Below are positions 1 to 9,560 of a stretch of DNA of 64,000 nt, piece after piece. The position numbers and the translations under genes are program-made. The DNA comes from Bradyrhizobium paxllaeri (GTDB lineage Bacteria > Pseudomonadota > Alphaproteobacteria > Rhizobiales > Xanthobacteraceae). Below the pieces are notes generated by a model. That model was given only the letters and a program-made list of their open reading frames with translations, did not search any database and had not been told where the DNA came from. Position 1 is the first letter of the stretch. Every line of letters starts with the position of its first letter. The stretch lies in the NCBI RefSeq assembly GCF_001693515.2, contig NZ_CP042968.1, forward strand, positions 7,410,501 through 7,474,500. Reading direction: 5' to 3'.

Positions 1-861
1 GGTTCCGGCCGGGCCGATCTGCATGTCGTGGCGGCGAACGAACAGCTTTGAGGCGCCGGAGACCGCGCCATCGGCGGCGATGTTGAGCGGCCGGTCGCCG
101 AGCCGCACCGAGCCGCCGCTCACCTCCACCGGCAGCACGATGGACTCGCCGATGAAGCCGTGGACGAAGGCAGTGGCCGGATTGTCATAGACCTCGCCGG
201 GCGAGCCGATCTGCTCGATGCGGCCCTTGTCCATCACCACCACGCGGTTGGCGACTTCGAGCGCTTCTTCCTGATCGTGGGTGACGAAGATCGAGGTGAC
301 GTGGATCTCGTTGTGCAGCGAGCGCAGCCATTGCCGCAGCTCTTTTCGCACCTTGGCATCCAACGCGCCGAACGGCTCGTCGAGCAGGAGGATACGCGGC
401 TCGATCGCGAGCGCGCGGGCCAGCGCAATGCGCTGGCGCTGGCCGCCGGAGAGCTGACTCGGATAGCGGTTGGCCAGCCAATCGAGCTGCACGAGGTCGA
501 GCAATTCCTTGACGCGGGCGCGGATCGTGGCTTCGTCCTTGCGCACGGCGCGCGGCTGTACGCGCAGGCCGAAGGCGACGTTCTCGAACACCGTCATGTG
601 GCGGAACAGCGCGTAGTGCTGAAACACGAAGCCGACATGACGTTCGCTGGCGCCGTGTCCCAGTGCGTCCTCGCCGTCGATCGTCACCTCGCCGGCATCC
701 GGCCAGTCAAGGCCTGCGATGATGCGCAGCAGCGTGGTCTTGCCCGAACCGGATGGGCCGAGCAGCGCCAGCAATTCGCCCTTGCCGACTTTCAGATCGA
801 CATTGTCGAGCGCGGCAAACGAGCCGAATTTCTTGACGATGTTTTTGACTTCAATGGTCAC
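1..861 (-). CDS. cysA: Sulfate ABC transporter ATP-binding protein CysA (partial, 3' end outside window)
   Basis: ATPase that powers sulfate/thiosulfate import through CysT-CysW. Read on the minus strand from a GTG at 861, the 287 visible codons contain a Walker A loop (GPSGSGKTT, about 738-762), an ABC signature (LSGGQ, about 412-459) and a Walker B aspartate followed by EPFGALD (about 355-395). The last visible part is the C-terminal regulatory domain; CysA is usually about 345 residues, so roughly 60 are missing beyond position 1. The GTG start overlaps the cysW stop by four bases (GTGA, 858-861), which fixes the start and implies translational coupling. It is the last visible gene of the minus-strand cys operon. 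Confidence 0.93.
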   Translation of the reverse strand, partial: MTIEVKNIVKKFGSFAALDNVDLKVGKGELLALLGPSGSGKTTLLRIIAGLDWPDAGEVTIDGEDALGHGASERHVGFVFQHYALFRHMTVFENVAFGLRVQPRAVRKDEATIRARVKELLDLVQLDWLANRYPSQLSGGQRQRIALARALAIEPRILLLDEPFGALDAKVRKELRQWLRSLHNEIHVTSIFVTHDQEEALEVANRVVVMDKGRIEQIGSPGEVYDNPATAFVHGFIGESIVLPVEVSGGSVRLGDRPLNIAADGAVSGASKLFVRRHDMQIGPAGT

Positions 862-1838
862 TTTGGCTCGTCCCTTAACTCGTCCCTTGGGGGTTGTCCT
901 TCGTCCAGACGCTGTTCGAGAACGGTCTTCACGACCAGGGTAATCAGGGCCAGCATCGCCAGCAGCGAAGCAATCGCAAACGACGCCACGAATTGATATT
1001 CATTATAGAGGATCTCGACCAGCAGCGGCATGGTGTTGGTCTCGCCGCGAATATGGCCCGAGACCACCGACACTGCGCCGAACTCGCCCATGGCGCGCGC
1101 ATTGCACAGCAATACGCCATAGAGCAGGCCCCATTTGATATTGGGCAGAGTGACGCGGAAGAAGGTCTGCAGACCTGACGCTCCCAGCGAGATCGCCGCC
1201 TCTTCCTCCTGCGTGCCCTGCTCCTGCATCAGGGGAATGAGCGAGCGGGCCACGAAGGGAAACGTCACGAAGATGGTCGCCAGCGCGATACCGGGCACGG
1301 CAAACAGGATCTGGACATTGTGCGCCTGCAGCCACGTGCCCCAATAGCCCTGAGCGCCGAACAGCAGCACGAAGACCAGACCCGAAATGACAGGGCTGAC
1401 CGAGAACGGCAGATCGATCAGCGTGATCAGGAAGGTCTTGCCGGGGAATTCGAACTTGGCGATCGCCCAGGCGGCGATCACCCCGAACACCAGATTGAGC
1501 CCGACCGAAATCGCCGCCACCAGCAGCGTCAGCCTGATCGCCGAAAGCGCCTCCGGCTCGGCGAGCGCTGCGAAATAGGCGCTAATGCCCTTGGAAAAGG
1601 CCGATGCGAACACTACCACCAGCGGCAGCACGACGAAGATCGTGAGGAAGGAAACCGCGAGCGCAATGATGATGAAGCGGATCGGCCCGAGTTCGCTCCG
1701 CAGATCCTTGGAGGCAGCCGTCGCGCGCGCACGGGTGCTCATGTCGCGTCCGGACGGCGGGGAGATGGCGAGATCTGCCGTGGAGCTGTAGGCCTGCAAC
1801 CGGGTCGCTGGCGTCACAAAGGTCGTTTGCGTCGACAT
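858..1838 (-). CDS. cysW: Sulfate ABC transporter permease CysW
   Basis: Inner-membrane permease pairing with CysT. The 326-residue protein has six or so hydrophobic segments and a binding-protein-dependent permease EAA-type loop ([19 protein letters not shown], about residues 220-240). It carries an N-terminal extension of about 45 mostly polar residues compared with the usual ~290-residue CysW. An internal ATG (MSTRARATA, residue 33, near 1742) is an alternative start, but the 1838 ATG has a GAGGG ribosome-binding site six bases upstream and lies 10 bases after the cysT stop. The gene lies between cysT and cysA in the operon. Confidence 0.93.
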   Translation of the reverse strand: MSTQTTFVTPATRLQAYSSTADLAISPPSGRDMSTRARATAASKDLRSELGPIRFIIIALAVSFLTIFVVLPLVVVFASAFSKGISAYFAALAEPEALSAIRLTLLVAAISVGLNLVFGVIAAWAIAKFEFPGKTFLITLIDLPFSVSPVISGLVFVLLFGAQGYWGTWLQAHNVQILFAVPGIALATIFVTFPFVARSLIPLMQEQGTQEEEAAISLGASGLQTFFRVTLPNIKWGLLYGVLLCNARAMGEFGAVSVVSGHIRGETNTMPLLVEILYNEYQFVASFAIASLLAMLALITLVVKTVLEQRLDEGQPPRDELRDEPK

Positions 1839-1848
1839 CTCCAGACCC

Positions 1849-2685
1849 TCAATGCGCGGGGACGCGGGTTTGCGCCCAGCGTTGCAGGCGATTGACGGCG
1901 AAGATGATCACGAACGCAGCCAGCAGCATGACGACGGCAATCGCCGTCGCATCGGCATATCGGAATTCGGAAAGCCGGATCACGATCAAGAGCGGCGCGA
2001 TCTCCGATACGTTCGGAAGATTGCCCGCGATGAAGATCACCGAGCCGTATTCACCGACGGCGCGCGCGAACGCCAGCGCGAAGCCGGTCAGCAGCGCCGG
2101 AATCAGGCTTGGCATGATCACCCTGAACACAGTGTGCCAGCGGTTGGCGCCGAGGCTTGCGGCCGCTTCCTCGATCTCGGGATCGAGATCGATCAGGACC
2201 GGCTGCACCGTGCGCACCACGAAGGGAATACCGATGAAGACCATCGCAATGAAAATACCGATCGGCGTGAAGGCGACCTTGATGCCGAGCTCAGCCAAGG
2301 GCGCACCGAGCCAGCCCTTCTGTGCAAACAATTGCGTCAGCGCGACGCCCGCCACCGCGGTCGGCAGCGCAAAGGGAATATCGACGATGGCATCGAACAG
2401 CCGCCGCCCGGGAAAGCGGTAGCGCACCAGCGCCCACACGATGATCGTGCCCATCACCAGATTGACGCAGGCCGCCGCAAAGGAAAGGCCGAACGAAATC
2501 CTCAGCGCGTTCAAGGTGCGGCGGCTGGTGAGGATTTCCCAGAACTGTGCCAGCGAGAGGTCGAGCGTCTTGAGAAACAGGCCGGCGAGTGGAATGAGGA
2601 TGATGACGGAAAGCCAGGTCAGGGTCAGTCCCATGGTGAGACCAAACCCGGGCAAGCTGCTTCGCCGCGCGACCGCTGTGCTCAC
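1849..2685 (-). CDS. cysT: Sulfate ABC transporter permease CysT (CysU)
   Basis: The other half of the sulfate channel, 278 residues, the normal length for CysT. It shows an N-terminal membrane segment (about residues 15-38), further hydrophobic helices, and the permease loop [20 protein letters not shown] (about residues 170-190) that contacts CysA. The C-terminus [14 protein letters not shown] is typical of the family. It begins 39 bases after the sulfate-binding protein gene and ends 10 bases before cysW, as expected for one polycistronic message. Confidence 0.93.
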   Translation of the reverse strand: MSTAVARRSSLPGFGLTMGLTLTWLSVIILIPLAGLFLKTLDLSLAQFWEILTSRRTLNALRISFGLSFAAACVNLVMGTIIVWALVRYRFPGRRLFDAIVDIPFALPTAVAGVALTQLFAQKGWLGAPLAELGIKVAFTPIGIFIAMVFIGIPFVVRTVQPVLIDLDPEIEEAAASLGANRWHTVFRVIMPSLIPALLTGFALAFARAVGEYGSVIFIAGNLPNVSEIAPLLIVIRLSEFRYADATAIAVVMLLAAFVIIFAVNRLQRWAQTRVPAH

Positions 2686-2724
2686 ATATCCCCCTGCTTC
2701 CGCTCCGGCTGCCCGTTCGCCAGA

Positions 2725-3717
2725 TCAATTCTTGTAAATCTGGTCGAAAATGCCGCCTTCGCCGAAGTGATCTTTCTGCGCCTTGGTCCAACCACCAAAA
2801 ACGTCGTCGATCGTGAAAAGTTCGACCTTGGCGAAGGATTTTTCGTACTCCTTCGCAATTTCCGAATCGCGCGGACGATAGGAATTCCGTGCGGCAATTT
2901 CCTGACCTTCCTTGGTATACCAATACTTCAGATAGGCCTCGGCGACGGCGCGGGTGCCCTTCTTGTCGGCAACCTTGTCGACGACAGATACCGGCGGCTC
3001 GGCGAGGATCGACAGCGGCGGCGCCACGATCTCGAACTTGTCCTTGCCGAATTCGCGCTGCGCCAGGAACGCCTCGTTCTCCCACGCCAGCAGCACGTCG
3101 CCGACGCCGCGCTCGACGAAGGTCACCGTCGAGCCGCGCGCGCCGGTATCCAGCACGGGCACGTTCTTGAAGAGGTCGCCGACGAACTTCTTTGCCTTGT
3201 CAGCCGAACCGAATTTCTTTTCCGCAAAGCCCCACGCTGCGAGGTAATTCCAGCGTGCGCCGCCCGAGGTCTTCGGGTTCGGCGTGATCACCTGCACGCC
3301 GGGCTTGACCAGATCGTCCCAGTCCTTGACGGCCTTGGGGTTGCCCTTGCGGACCAGAAAAACGATCGTCGAGGTATAGGGCGAGGAATTGAGCGTCAGA
3401 CGCTTCTGCCAATCCAGCGCCACCAGGCCCTTGGCGGCGATGGCATCGATGTCATAGGCCAGTGCCAGCGTCACGACATCCGCCTGCAGGCCGTCGATCA
3501 CCGATCGCGCCTGCGAGCCCGAGCCGCCATGCGACTGCTTGATCTCGACGCTCTTGCCGGTTTCCTTTTGATAGGCCGCGACGAACGCCTTGTTGAAATC
3601 GGCATAGAGCTCACGCGTCGGATCGTAGGACACGTTGAGCAGCGTAACGTCGGCGGCGAAGGCCGAACTCGCCCAGAGCAATCCGGCAACCAGCGGCAGA
3701 ATGCGACGGATCATCAT
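2725..3717 (-). CDS. sbp: Periplasmic sulfate-binding protein
   Basis: Periplasmic receptor that captures sulfate for CysTWA. The start is placed at the second of several in-frame ATGs (3717) because a GGAG lies just upstream and because the protein then begins with a clear signal peptide ([21 protein letters not shown], cleavage after AFA, about residue 22). The mature part begins [15 protein letters not shown], the signature opening of Sbp/CysP, and contains [12 protein letters not shown], the phosphate/sulfate-cradling segment. 330 residues, as usual. An upstream in-frame ATG at 3765 would put 16 polar residues before the signal peptide and is unlikely. 135 bp separate it from cysH, the widest gap in this operon. 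Confidence 0.93.
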   Translation of the reverse strand: MMIRRILPLVAGLLWASSAFAADVTLLNVSYDPTRELYADFNKAFVAAYQKETGKSVEIKQSHGGSGSQARSVIDGLQADVVTLALAYDIDAIAAKGLVALDWQKRLTLNSSPYTSTIVFLVRKGNPKAVKDWDDLVKPGVQVITPNPKTSGGARWNYLAAWGFAEKKFGSADKAKKFVGDLFKNVPVLDTGARGSTVTFVERGVGDVLLAWENEAFLAQREFGKDKFEIVAPPLSILAEPPVSVVDKVADKKGTRAVAEAYLKYWYTKEGQEIAARNSYRPRDSEIAKEYEKSFAKVELFTIDDVFGGWTKAQKDHFGEGGIFDQIYKN

Positions 3718-3852
3718 TGATCTCCATTCGGCTCGATGAAACATATCATCAAAGCGGAAGCGCATAAGTCGCGACGAAAGGTCGCCTAGTCAATGAAACC
3801 GCGTTTCATAGTTTTTGGTTCCGCAGGTTCATTGTCCTATCAGAACCGGGCT

Positions 3853-4584
3853 TTACGAAGTTTTCGTCGTGTGGATACCGCATTCCGTCTTGGCTCTGCC
3901 GCGCCAGCGGCCCGCACGCGCGTCCTCGTCCGCCGCAGCCCGGCTCGAGCACGGCATGCAGCCGACCGAGAGATAGCCGGAGGCGACCAGCGGATGCGGC
4001 GGCAGCTTGCCGAGCTTGTAGATCGCCTCGATCTCTTCGCGCGACACGTTGGCAAACGGATTGAATTTCAGCCGCGCGCCGTCTTCCTCGACGACGGGAA
4101 TCTCGGCACGCGCACCGCCCTGAAAACGCTTGCGCCCGTTGATCCAGGCCGAGAACGGCTTGAGCGCCCGCGCCAGCGGCTCCACCTTGCGGATGCGGCA
4201 GCAGGCGTCCGGATCGGTAAACCACAATTCGCGATCGGGATCCTGGCGCGAGAGCGCTTCATCCAGCGGCTTGATCGAGCGGACATCGCGAAGGCCAAGC
4301 GCAGCGATCAACGTGTCGCGATAGGCCAGCGTCTCCTCGAACAGCCAACCGGTATCGAGGAAGATCACGGGAATCGCGGGATCGACATCGGCCATCACCT
4401 TGAGCAGCGCCGCCGATTCCGTACCGAACGACGACACCAGCGCAAGCTGCTCACGGCCGACGGTCTTCAGCGCGGTTTCAACGACCTGCGCCGGCGAAGC
4501 GTCGCGCAAGGCATGGTCGAGCGTCTGCGCCGAATGAAGGATCGTCGGCTCCGTGGCGAGCGCGTGCGATGAGATCGTGGTCAC
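3853..4584 (-). CDS. cysH: Assimilatory adenylylsulfate (APS) reductase, [4Fe-4S] type
   Basis: Reduces activated sulfate to sulfite with thioredoxin as electron donor. The 243-residue protein keeps the PAPS/APS reductase fold (SSFGTESA, about 51-58; FLDTGWLF). It also has the iron-sulfur ligands CC at residues 128-129 and CMPC at 209-212, which mark the bacterial APS-using class rather than the cluster-free E. coli PAPS reductase. ECGIH (Cys235) supplies the catalytic thiol. The start ATG overlaps the stop of the DUF934 gene by four bases. Substrate preference (APS over PAPS) is inferred from the cluster motif. Confidence 0.94.
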   Translation of the reverse strand: MTTISSHALATEPTILHSAQTLDHALRDASPAQVVETALKTVGREQLALVSSFGTESAALLKVMADVDPAIPVIFLDTGWLFEETLAYRDTLIAALGLRDVRSIKPLDEALSRQDPDRELWFTDPDACCRIRKVEPLARALKPFSAWINGRKRFQGGARAEIPVVEEDGARLKFNPFANVSREEIEAIYKLGKLPPHPLVASGYLSVGCMPCSSRAAADEDARAGRWRGRAKTECGIHTTKTS

Positions 4585-5096
4585 TGTCCCGCACTCTCCG
4601 AATGACGCAATTGCATCCGCCGATTGAGCGCGGTGACGCGGCCGTCGCCGGTCGGCTGATAGAACACCGAATAGCGCTTCATGGTCTCGGCGAAGGCATC
4701 GGCGTCGGCATCCTTCTTGACCTCGAACGCGTCGAAGCCGGCGCGCGTCATGAACACGAACTGATCGCGCAGGATCTGGCCGGTGGCGCGCAACTCGCCA
4801 TCATAGCCGTGGCGTTCGCGCAGGAGGCGCGCCTGGCTGTAGGCGCGGCCGTCGCGGAAGGTCGGGAACACCAGCGCCACGGCAGCAAGCCGTTCGAGAT
4901 AGGGCACGAGATCATCGACGGCGCGACTGTTCGGCCAGATCACGCCGGTCTTGCCGGCGCGCTTCAGAATGGCTTCTGGATCCTCGAGAAACCGCGCCGC
5001 TGAAATCAGGATCGCCCCATCGCCCGGCAATTCAGCGCCGTCGGCAACATGGACGAACAGATCGGTGATAATTCTTCCCTGCTTAACGAGTGGCAT
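4581..5096 (-). CDS. DUF934 protein, sulfite-reductase partner
   Basis: 171-residue protein of the DUF934 family, which in alpha- and betaproteobacteria sits between cysI and cysH. Recognisable parts are the opening PLVKQGRIITD, the central segment DDLVPYLERLAAVALVFPTFRDGRAYSQARLLRE and the end RYSVFYQPTGDGR. The function is not established; its position suggests a role in electron delivery to, or assembly of, the ferredoxin-type sulfite reductase, since no CysJ flavoprotein is encoded here. It overlaps cysI by 14 bases and cysH by 4, so it is surely co-translated with them. Confidence 0.88.
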   Translation of the reverse strand: MPLVKQGRIITDLFVHVADGAELPGDGAILISAARFLEDPEAILKRAGKTGVIWPNSRAVDDLVPYLERLAAVALVFPTFRDGRAYSQARLLRERHGYDGELRATGQILRDQFVFMTRAGFDAFEVKKDADADAFAETMKRYSVFYQPTGDGRVTALNRRMQLRHSESAGQ

Positions 5097-6738
5097 AGAC
5101 CCGCTCCTTGAATGGCTCGACGCCCAGGCGCTTCACCGTATCGACGAACAGTTCCTCGGGACGGTCGCGCAGCGCGAGATAGGCTTCGACAATGTCTTCG
5201 ATCACGTCGGCAACTTCCGCATAGGGAACGGCCGGGCCGATCAAGACGCCCATCTGCGCGTTCTCGTCGGCGCGGCCGCCGATCGTGATCTGGTAAAACT
5301 CCTCGCCGTTCTTCTCGACGCCGAGAATGCCGATATGGCCGACATGGTGATGGCCGCAGGCATTGATGCAGCCGGAGATGTTGATGTGCAGCCGGCCGAT
5401 CATGTCGGCGGTGTCGTGGTTGGCGAAACGCCGCGTCAGTTCCTGCGCAATCGGGATCGAGCGCGCATTGGCCAGCGAGCAGTAATCCAGCCCCGGGCAG
5501 GCGATGATGTCGGTAACGAGGTTGACGTTCGGCGTGGCGAGCCCGAGCCTATCCAGCGCCCTCCACAACTGCGGCAGGTCGCGCTTGGCGACATGCGGCA
5601 GCGCCAAATTCTGCTCGTGGCCGACGCGAATTTCGCCGAACGAATATTTGTCGGCGAGATCGGCGACCGCATCCATCTGGTCGGCGGTGGCGTCGCCGGG
5701 CGGGCCACCCACCGGCTTCAGCGACAGCGTCACGATCGAATAGCCCTGCACCTTGTGCGGCGCGACCGAGTTCTTGCGCCAGCGCTCGAACAAGGGATCA
5801 GCCGCGGCCTGCTTCAGTTCGTCCGGCATGTGCGGCAACTTTTCGTAAGCCGGATAGGAGAAGCGCGAACGCACCTCCTCGATCGCGGAATGATCGAGCG
5901 TCAGCCCGACATCGCCCATCAGCTTCCATTCCTCCTCGACCTCACGCGCGAATTTCTCGATGCCGAGCTCGTGGACGAGGATCTTGATGCGGGCCTTGTA
6001 GATGTTGTCGCGGCGGCCATACTGGTTGTAGACGCGCAGGATCGCCTCGACATAGCTCAGGATGTCGCGGCCGTGCACGAACGGCTTGATGGTCTTGGCG
6101 ATGAACGGCGTGCGGCCGAGGCCACCGCCGACCAGCACCTCGAAACCGGTTTCGCCGTCGGCGTTCTTGTGCAGGCGCAAGCCAATGTCGTGGATCTTGA
6201 TCGCGGCGCGGTCGTGTTCCGATGCGGTGATCGCGATCTTGAACTTGCGCGGCAGGAACGAGAACTCCGGATGCAGCGTGGTGTGCTGGCGCAGGATCTC
6301 CGACCAGATGCGCGGGTCCTCGACCTCGCCGGGCGCGACGCCGGCCCACTGATCCGAGGTGACGTTGCGCATGTTGTTGCCGGAGGTCTGCATCGCGTGG
6401 ATGCCGACGTCGGCGAGCTCGGCCAGCGCATCCGGAAGCTCGGCAAGCTTGATCCAGTTGAACTGGATGTTCTGCCGCGTGGTGAAATGGCCGTAGCCAC
6501 GGTCGTAGCGGCGGGCGACATGCGCAAGCCGGCGCAATTGCTTCGACGACAGCGTGCCATAGGGGATCGCGACGCGGAACATGTAGGCGTGCAATTGCAG
6601 GTACACGCCATTCTGCAGCCGCAGGATCTTGAATTCGTCCTCGGTCAGCTCGCCGGAGAGGCGGCGCTTCACCTGATCGCGGAATTCCGAAACCCGCTCG
6701 TTGATGAGCGTGCGATCGAGTTCGTCATATGCATACAT
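5083..6738 (-). CDS. cysI: Sulfite reductase hemoprotein (ferredoxin-type nitrite/sulfite reductase family)
   Basis: Six-electron reduction of sulfite to sulfide at a siroheme-[4Fe-4S] centre. The four cluster ligands are visible: Cys414 and Cys420 (CPGLDYC) and Cys457 and Cys461 (CINAC), followed by GHHHVGHIG. Two ferredoxin-like half-domains are present, with a siroheme-binding segment HFTTRQNIQFNW near residues 84-95. 551 residues, typical for the single-chain ferredoxin-dependent form. Because siroheme synthase is in the same operon and APS reductase follows, sulfite rather than nitrite is the likely substrate; nitrite activity cannot be excluded from sequence. Confidence 0.93.
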   Translation of the reverse strand: MYAYDELDRTLINERVSEFRDQVKRRLSGELTEDEFKILRLQNGVYLQLHAYMFRVAIPYGTLSSKQLRRLAHVARRYDRGYGHFTTRQNIQFNWIKLAELPDALAELADVGIHAMQTSGNNMRNVTSDQWAGVAPGEVEDPRIWSEILRQHTTLHPEFSFLPRKFKIAITASEHDRAAIKIHDIGLRLHKNADGETGFEVLVGGGLGRTPFIAKTIKPFVHGRDILSYVEAILRVYNQYGRRDNIYKARIKILVHELGIEKFAREVEEEWKLMGDVGLTLDHSAIEEVRSRFSYPAYEKLPHMPDELKQAAADPLFERWRKNSVAPHKVQGYSIVTLSLKPVGGPPGDATADQMDAVADLADKYSFGEIRVGHEQNLALPHVAKRDLPQLWRALDRLGLATPNVNLVTDIIACPGLDYCSLANARSIPIAQELTRRFANHDTADMIGRLHINISGCINACGHHHVGHIGILGVEKNGEEFYQITIGGRADENAQMGVLIGPAVPYAEVADVIEDIVEAYLALRDRPEELFVDTVKRLGVEPFKERVYATR

Positions 6739-6750
6739 GATGGATCAGCC

Positions 6751-7065
6751 TCAGGCCGGAAGAAGGTCGATGGTGAGGCCCTTCGACCGGATATGTTCAC
6801 GGAGGTTGCCGGGCTCGACCACCCCGCCCTCTTTGACTTCGACCGGCGCGATATAGGCGCCGACCGCGCCGACGTCATCGGCGACGCCTTCGGCAAGCAA
6901 CGCGCGCGCGTCATCGGAGGTGCCGACGATCGCGGCATCGGCCAGCGCCGTCGACCAGCCCCGATCTGCGGTCCGGTAGACCACGGCGCCATCCCAGGTG
7001 CGGTTGGCGGTCACCACCGACGGTCCCGTGATTCTGATTTTCTTCTGTTCGAGCGGAGAGGTCAT
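6751..7065 (-). CDS. DUF2849 domain protein
   Basis: Small 104-residue protein between cysG and cysI, the usual place for DUF2849 members in Rhizobiales sulfur operons. The start at 7065 (MTSPLEQKK) is preferred over an in-frame ATG at 7119 because its ATGA overlaps the cysG stop. The upstream extension would also lie entirely inside cysG. It has the family core SVVTANRTWDGAVVYR and a second half VGAYIAPVEVKEGGV. No catalytic residues are recognisable. The biochemical role is unknown; context ties it to sulfite reduction or siroheme handling. Confidence 0.85.
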   Translation of the reverse strand: MTSPLEQKKIRITGPSVVTANRTWDGAVVYRTADRGWSTALADAAIVGTSDDARALLAEGVADDVGAVGAYIAPVEVKEGGVVEPGNLREHIRSKGLTIDLLPA

Positions 7066-8498
7066 TCGGCAGCTTCCAGCAGTTTGGAGATGACTTGGTT
7101 GAGGTTTGACTGACGCCACGGCGCGGAATGCGCGACGACGTCGCCGATGATGAGGATGGCGGGACCGCCATCGATTTTTTCGACCAGCGCCGGAAGATTC
7201 TCCAGCGTGCCGACCACGGCCTGCGCATCCGGCCGCGTCACCCGCGCGAACACGCCGACCGGCGTTTGCGGCAACCGGCCGGCGGCCAGCAGGCCAGCGC
7301 GCACCGAGGGCGCAGCGGTCATGCCCATATAGACCACGATGGTCATCTTCTTGTCTGTCAGCACCGACCAGTCGACGGTCTCGGCGTCCTTGGCCTTGTG
7401 CGCGGTTAGGAAGGTGATGCGCAGCGCTTCGTGGCGATAGGTCAGCGGCGCCTCGAATTGCGCAGCGGCGCCGAGGCCGGCGGTAATGCCCGGCACCACC
7501 GAATAGGCGACGCCGGCTGCGCGCAGCACTTCGATTTCCTCGCCGCCGCGGCCGAAGATGAAGGGATCTCCGCCCTTCAGCCGCACCGCGCGCTGTCCGG
7601 CCTTCGCAGCCTCAATCAGCAATTTGTTGATCGCATCCTGGCCGATGCCGGGCTTGCCGACGCGGCGGCCGACCGGAATGCGCGAGGCGTCGCGGCGGAT
7701 ACGGTCGAGAACCTCCGGCGACACCAGCTCGTCATAGAAAACGACGTCGGCATCCTGCAGCGCCCGCAGTGCCTTGATGGTGAGCAGATCGGGATCGCCC
7801 GGCCCTGCGCCGACCAGCGTCACCCGGCCCTCGGCCTTGCCATCCTGGTTCGCGCCGGCAAACGCGGAAGGATCGGTGATTTCGTTCAGCGCCTTTTCGG
7901 CCTCGGCCTTGCGGCCCGCGAGCACCAGTGCGCCGATAGGACCGTCGATCACGCGCTCCCAGAAACGGCGGCGCAACGAAAATTCGGGAATGCGCGCATG
8001 CATGGATTTGCGGAAGCTGCCGATGAAGGCGGCGAGATCGCCGATGCGCGCCGGCAGCACCGCTTCGATGCGCTCGCGCACGCGGCGTGCGACCACCGGC
8101 GACGCACCGCCGGTGCCGACGGCAACGACGACGTCGCCGCGATCGACGATCGCCGGAAAGATGAAGGTGGAATGCGCAAGGTCGTCCATCACGTTGACGG
8201 GCAGCCCGACCGCCTTCGCACGCACCGACATCGCTACGCCGATGTCGCCGGCGCCGGCACAGAGGATTGCGATGATGCCGGAGAGATCAGCTGACAGCGG
8301 ATCGCCGGAAGCCAGCTCTATCCGCGCGGCGTCATTGGGGTCGAGGCCAGCCAGATCATGATTGCCGTCGGTCGCATACCAGCGGACCTGCGCGCCCGCC
8401 GAAATCAGCAGGCGCAATTTTGCGCGCACGAGGTCACCCGCCCCAACGAGCAACACCTTGCCGCTTTGCAAATCCAGGAACACAGGCAGATAGCGCAT
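7062..8498 (-). CDS. cysG: Siroheme synthase CysG (precorrin-2 dehydrogenase/ferrochelatase fused to uroporphyrinogen-III methyltransferase)
   Basis: Makes the siroheme needed by the sulfite reductase encoded downstream. The N-terminal ~210 residues are the NAD-dependent dehydrogenase/ferrochelatase module (MRYLPVFLDLQSGKVLLVGAG, a Rossmann GAG, then the Sirohm_synth helical part). From about residue 225 the SAM uroporphyrinogen methyltransferase begins (VTLVGAGPGDPDLLTIKA), with GGDPFIFGRGGEE and VVPGITAG following. 478 residues, full length. It is the first gene of the minus-strand cys operon and is transcribed divergently from cysD, so its promoter must lie in 8499-8642. Confidence 0.95.
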   Translation of the reverse strand: MRYLPVFLDLQSGKVLLVGAGDLVRAKLRLLISAGAQVRWYATDGNHDLAGLDPNDAARIELASGDPLSADLSGIIAILCAGAGDIGVAMSVRAKAVGLPVNVMDDLAHSTFIFPAIVDRGDVVVAVGTGGASPVVARRVRERIEAVLPARIGDLAAFIGSFRKSMHARIPEFSLRRRFWERVIDGPIGALVLAGRKAEAEKALNEITDPSAFAGANQDGKAEGRVTLVGAGPGDPDLLTIKALRALQDADVVFYDELVSPEVLDRIRRDASRIPVGRRVGKPGIGQDAINKLLIEAAKAGQRAVRLKGGDPFIFGRGGEEIEVLRAAGVAYSVVPGITAGLGAAAQFEAPLTYRHEALRITFLTAHKAKDAETVDWSVLTDKKMTIVVYMGMTAAPSVRAGLLAAGRLPQTPVGVFARVTRPDAQAVVGTLENLPALVEKIDGGPAILIIGDVVAHSAPWRQSNLNQVISKLLEAAE

Positions 8499-8642
8499 CA
8501 GACACTCGCTTTCCCCAATTGGGGGGTTGACTGAAATTATTTTCTATTTATGTCTCGATCAAGAGCCACAAAGAGAAAATTATTTCTTCTCTATTGCGGC
8601 GCAACTTTAGAATTTTTCCACTCCCAAGTCCAAGGCCCAGAG
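8499..8642. promoter_or_regulatory. Divergent cysG/cysD promoter region with palindrome and direct repeats
   Basis: This AT-rich 144-bp gap must drive both arms of the sulfur locus. It contains a perfect 12-bp palindrome CCCCAATTGGGG (8513-8524), a TTGACT -35-like hexamer (8527-8532) and two identical copies of the near-palindromic AAATTATTT at 8534-8542 and 8577-8585, 43 bp (about four helical turns) apart. These are plausible operator sites for a sulfur-status regulator. No regulator gene lies nearby and the factor is not identified. The repeats would fall within the cysD coding region if translation started at 8550, which favours the later start. Confidence 0.5.
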
Positions 8643-9548
8643 ATGCATCTTCTCAACCCTGAATCCAGCGGACGCAGGTTGCAGTCCGCAGCCCTGCATG
8701 AAGCATCTTCTGTGCCGAAAATTTTTCCCGGCGAGATGCTGCCGCCGCCCTCGATGGACCATCTCGACGAGCTCGAGGCGCAGAGCATCTACATTCTGCG
8801 CGAAGCGTTCGCGCGGCTGAAGAAGCTCGCGCTGCTGTGGTCGCTCGGTAAAGACTCCAACGTCATGATCTGGCTGGCGCGCAAGGCCTTCTTCGGCCGC
8901 GTGCCGTTTCCGGCGCTCCATGTCGATACCGGCAAGAAATTTCCGGAGATGTATGCATTCCGCGACCGCTTCGGGAAGGAGTGGGACCTCGATCTCAAGG
9001 TAGAGCCCTGCCCGCCGATCGATGCCGTCGATCCGACCTTGCCGCCGGCCGCGCGGTCCGCCGCCCGCAAGACCGAAGGGCTGAAGTGGGCGCTTAACAA
9101 ATACGGCTTCGATGGCCTGATCGCCGGCATCCGCCGCGACGAGGAAGCCACCCGCGCCAAGGAGCGCGTATTCTCGCCGCGCGGGCTCGAAGGCGGCTGG
9201 GACGTGCGCGACCAGCCCCCGGAGTTCTGGGACCAGTTCAACGCTTCAGTGCCGCAAGGCGCACATCTTCGCGTTCATCCGATCCTGCATTGGACCGAGG
9301 CCGACATCTGGGCCTACACCAAGCGCGAAAACATTCCGATCATCCCGCTGTATCTGTCGAAGGACGGCAAGCGGTATCGCTCGCTGGGCGACCAGGACAT
9401 CACCAATCCGGTGGCTTCGGCTGCCTCCAACATCGACGAGATCCTCGCCGAACTCGACGGCACCAAGGTGCCGGAGCGCGCCGGCCGCGCGCTGGATCAT
9501 GAAACCGAAGATGCTTTCGAGCGGCTGCGCGTCGCCGGCTATCTCTAA
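8643..9548 (+). CDS. cysD: Sulfate adenylyltransferase subunit 2 (CysD)
   Basis: Small ATP-pyrophosphatase-type subunit that joins sulfate to AMP, giving APS. The PP-loop-like signature is LLWSLGKDSNVMIWLA, followed by FPALHVDTGKKFPEMY. Starting at the ATG at 8643 gives 301 residues, matching CysD (about 300). An in-frame ATG 93 bases earlier (8550) would add 31 residues encoded within the AT-rich regulatory region and is less likely. A third candidate, MLPPPSMDHLDELEAQ near 8737, begins closer to the E. coli N-terminus. The cysN/C gene follows after 12 bases and the two products form the sulfurylase heterodimer. Confidence 0.93.
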   Translation: MHLLNPESSGRRLQSAALHEASSVPKIFPGEMLPPPSMDHLDELEAQSIYILREAFARLKKLALLWSLGKDSNVMIWLARKAFFGRVPFPALHVDTGKKFPEMYAFRDRFGKEWDLDLKVEPCPPIDAVDPTLPPAARSAARKTEGLKWALNKYGFDGLIAGIRRDEEATRAKERVFSPRGLEGGWDVRDQPPEFWDQFNASVPQGAHLRVHPILHWTEADIWAYTKRENIPIIPLYLSKDGKRYRSLGDQDITNPVASAASNIDEILAELDGTKVPERAGRALDHETEDAFERLRVAGYL

Positions 9549-9560
9549 CGGACACCTGGT

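Noticed and set aside
1852..3720. 622-codon plus-strand frame
   Set aside because: Antisense shadow of cysT and the sulfate-binding protein gene.
4951..7113. 720-codon plus-strand frame across the sulfite reductase
   Set aside because: Antisense to cysI, DUF934 and DUF2849, whose motifs are clear; the translation is Arg/Asp/Gly-rich without any domain.
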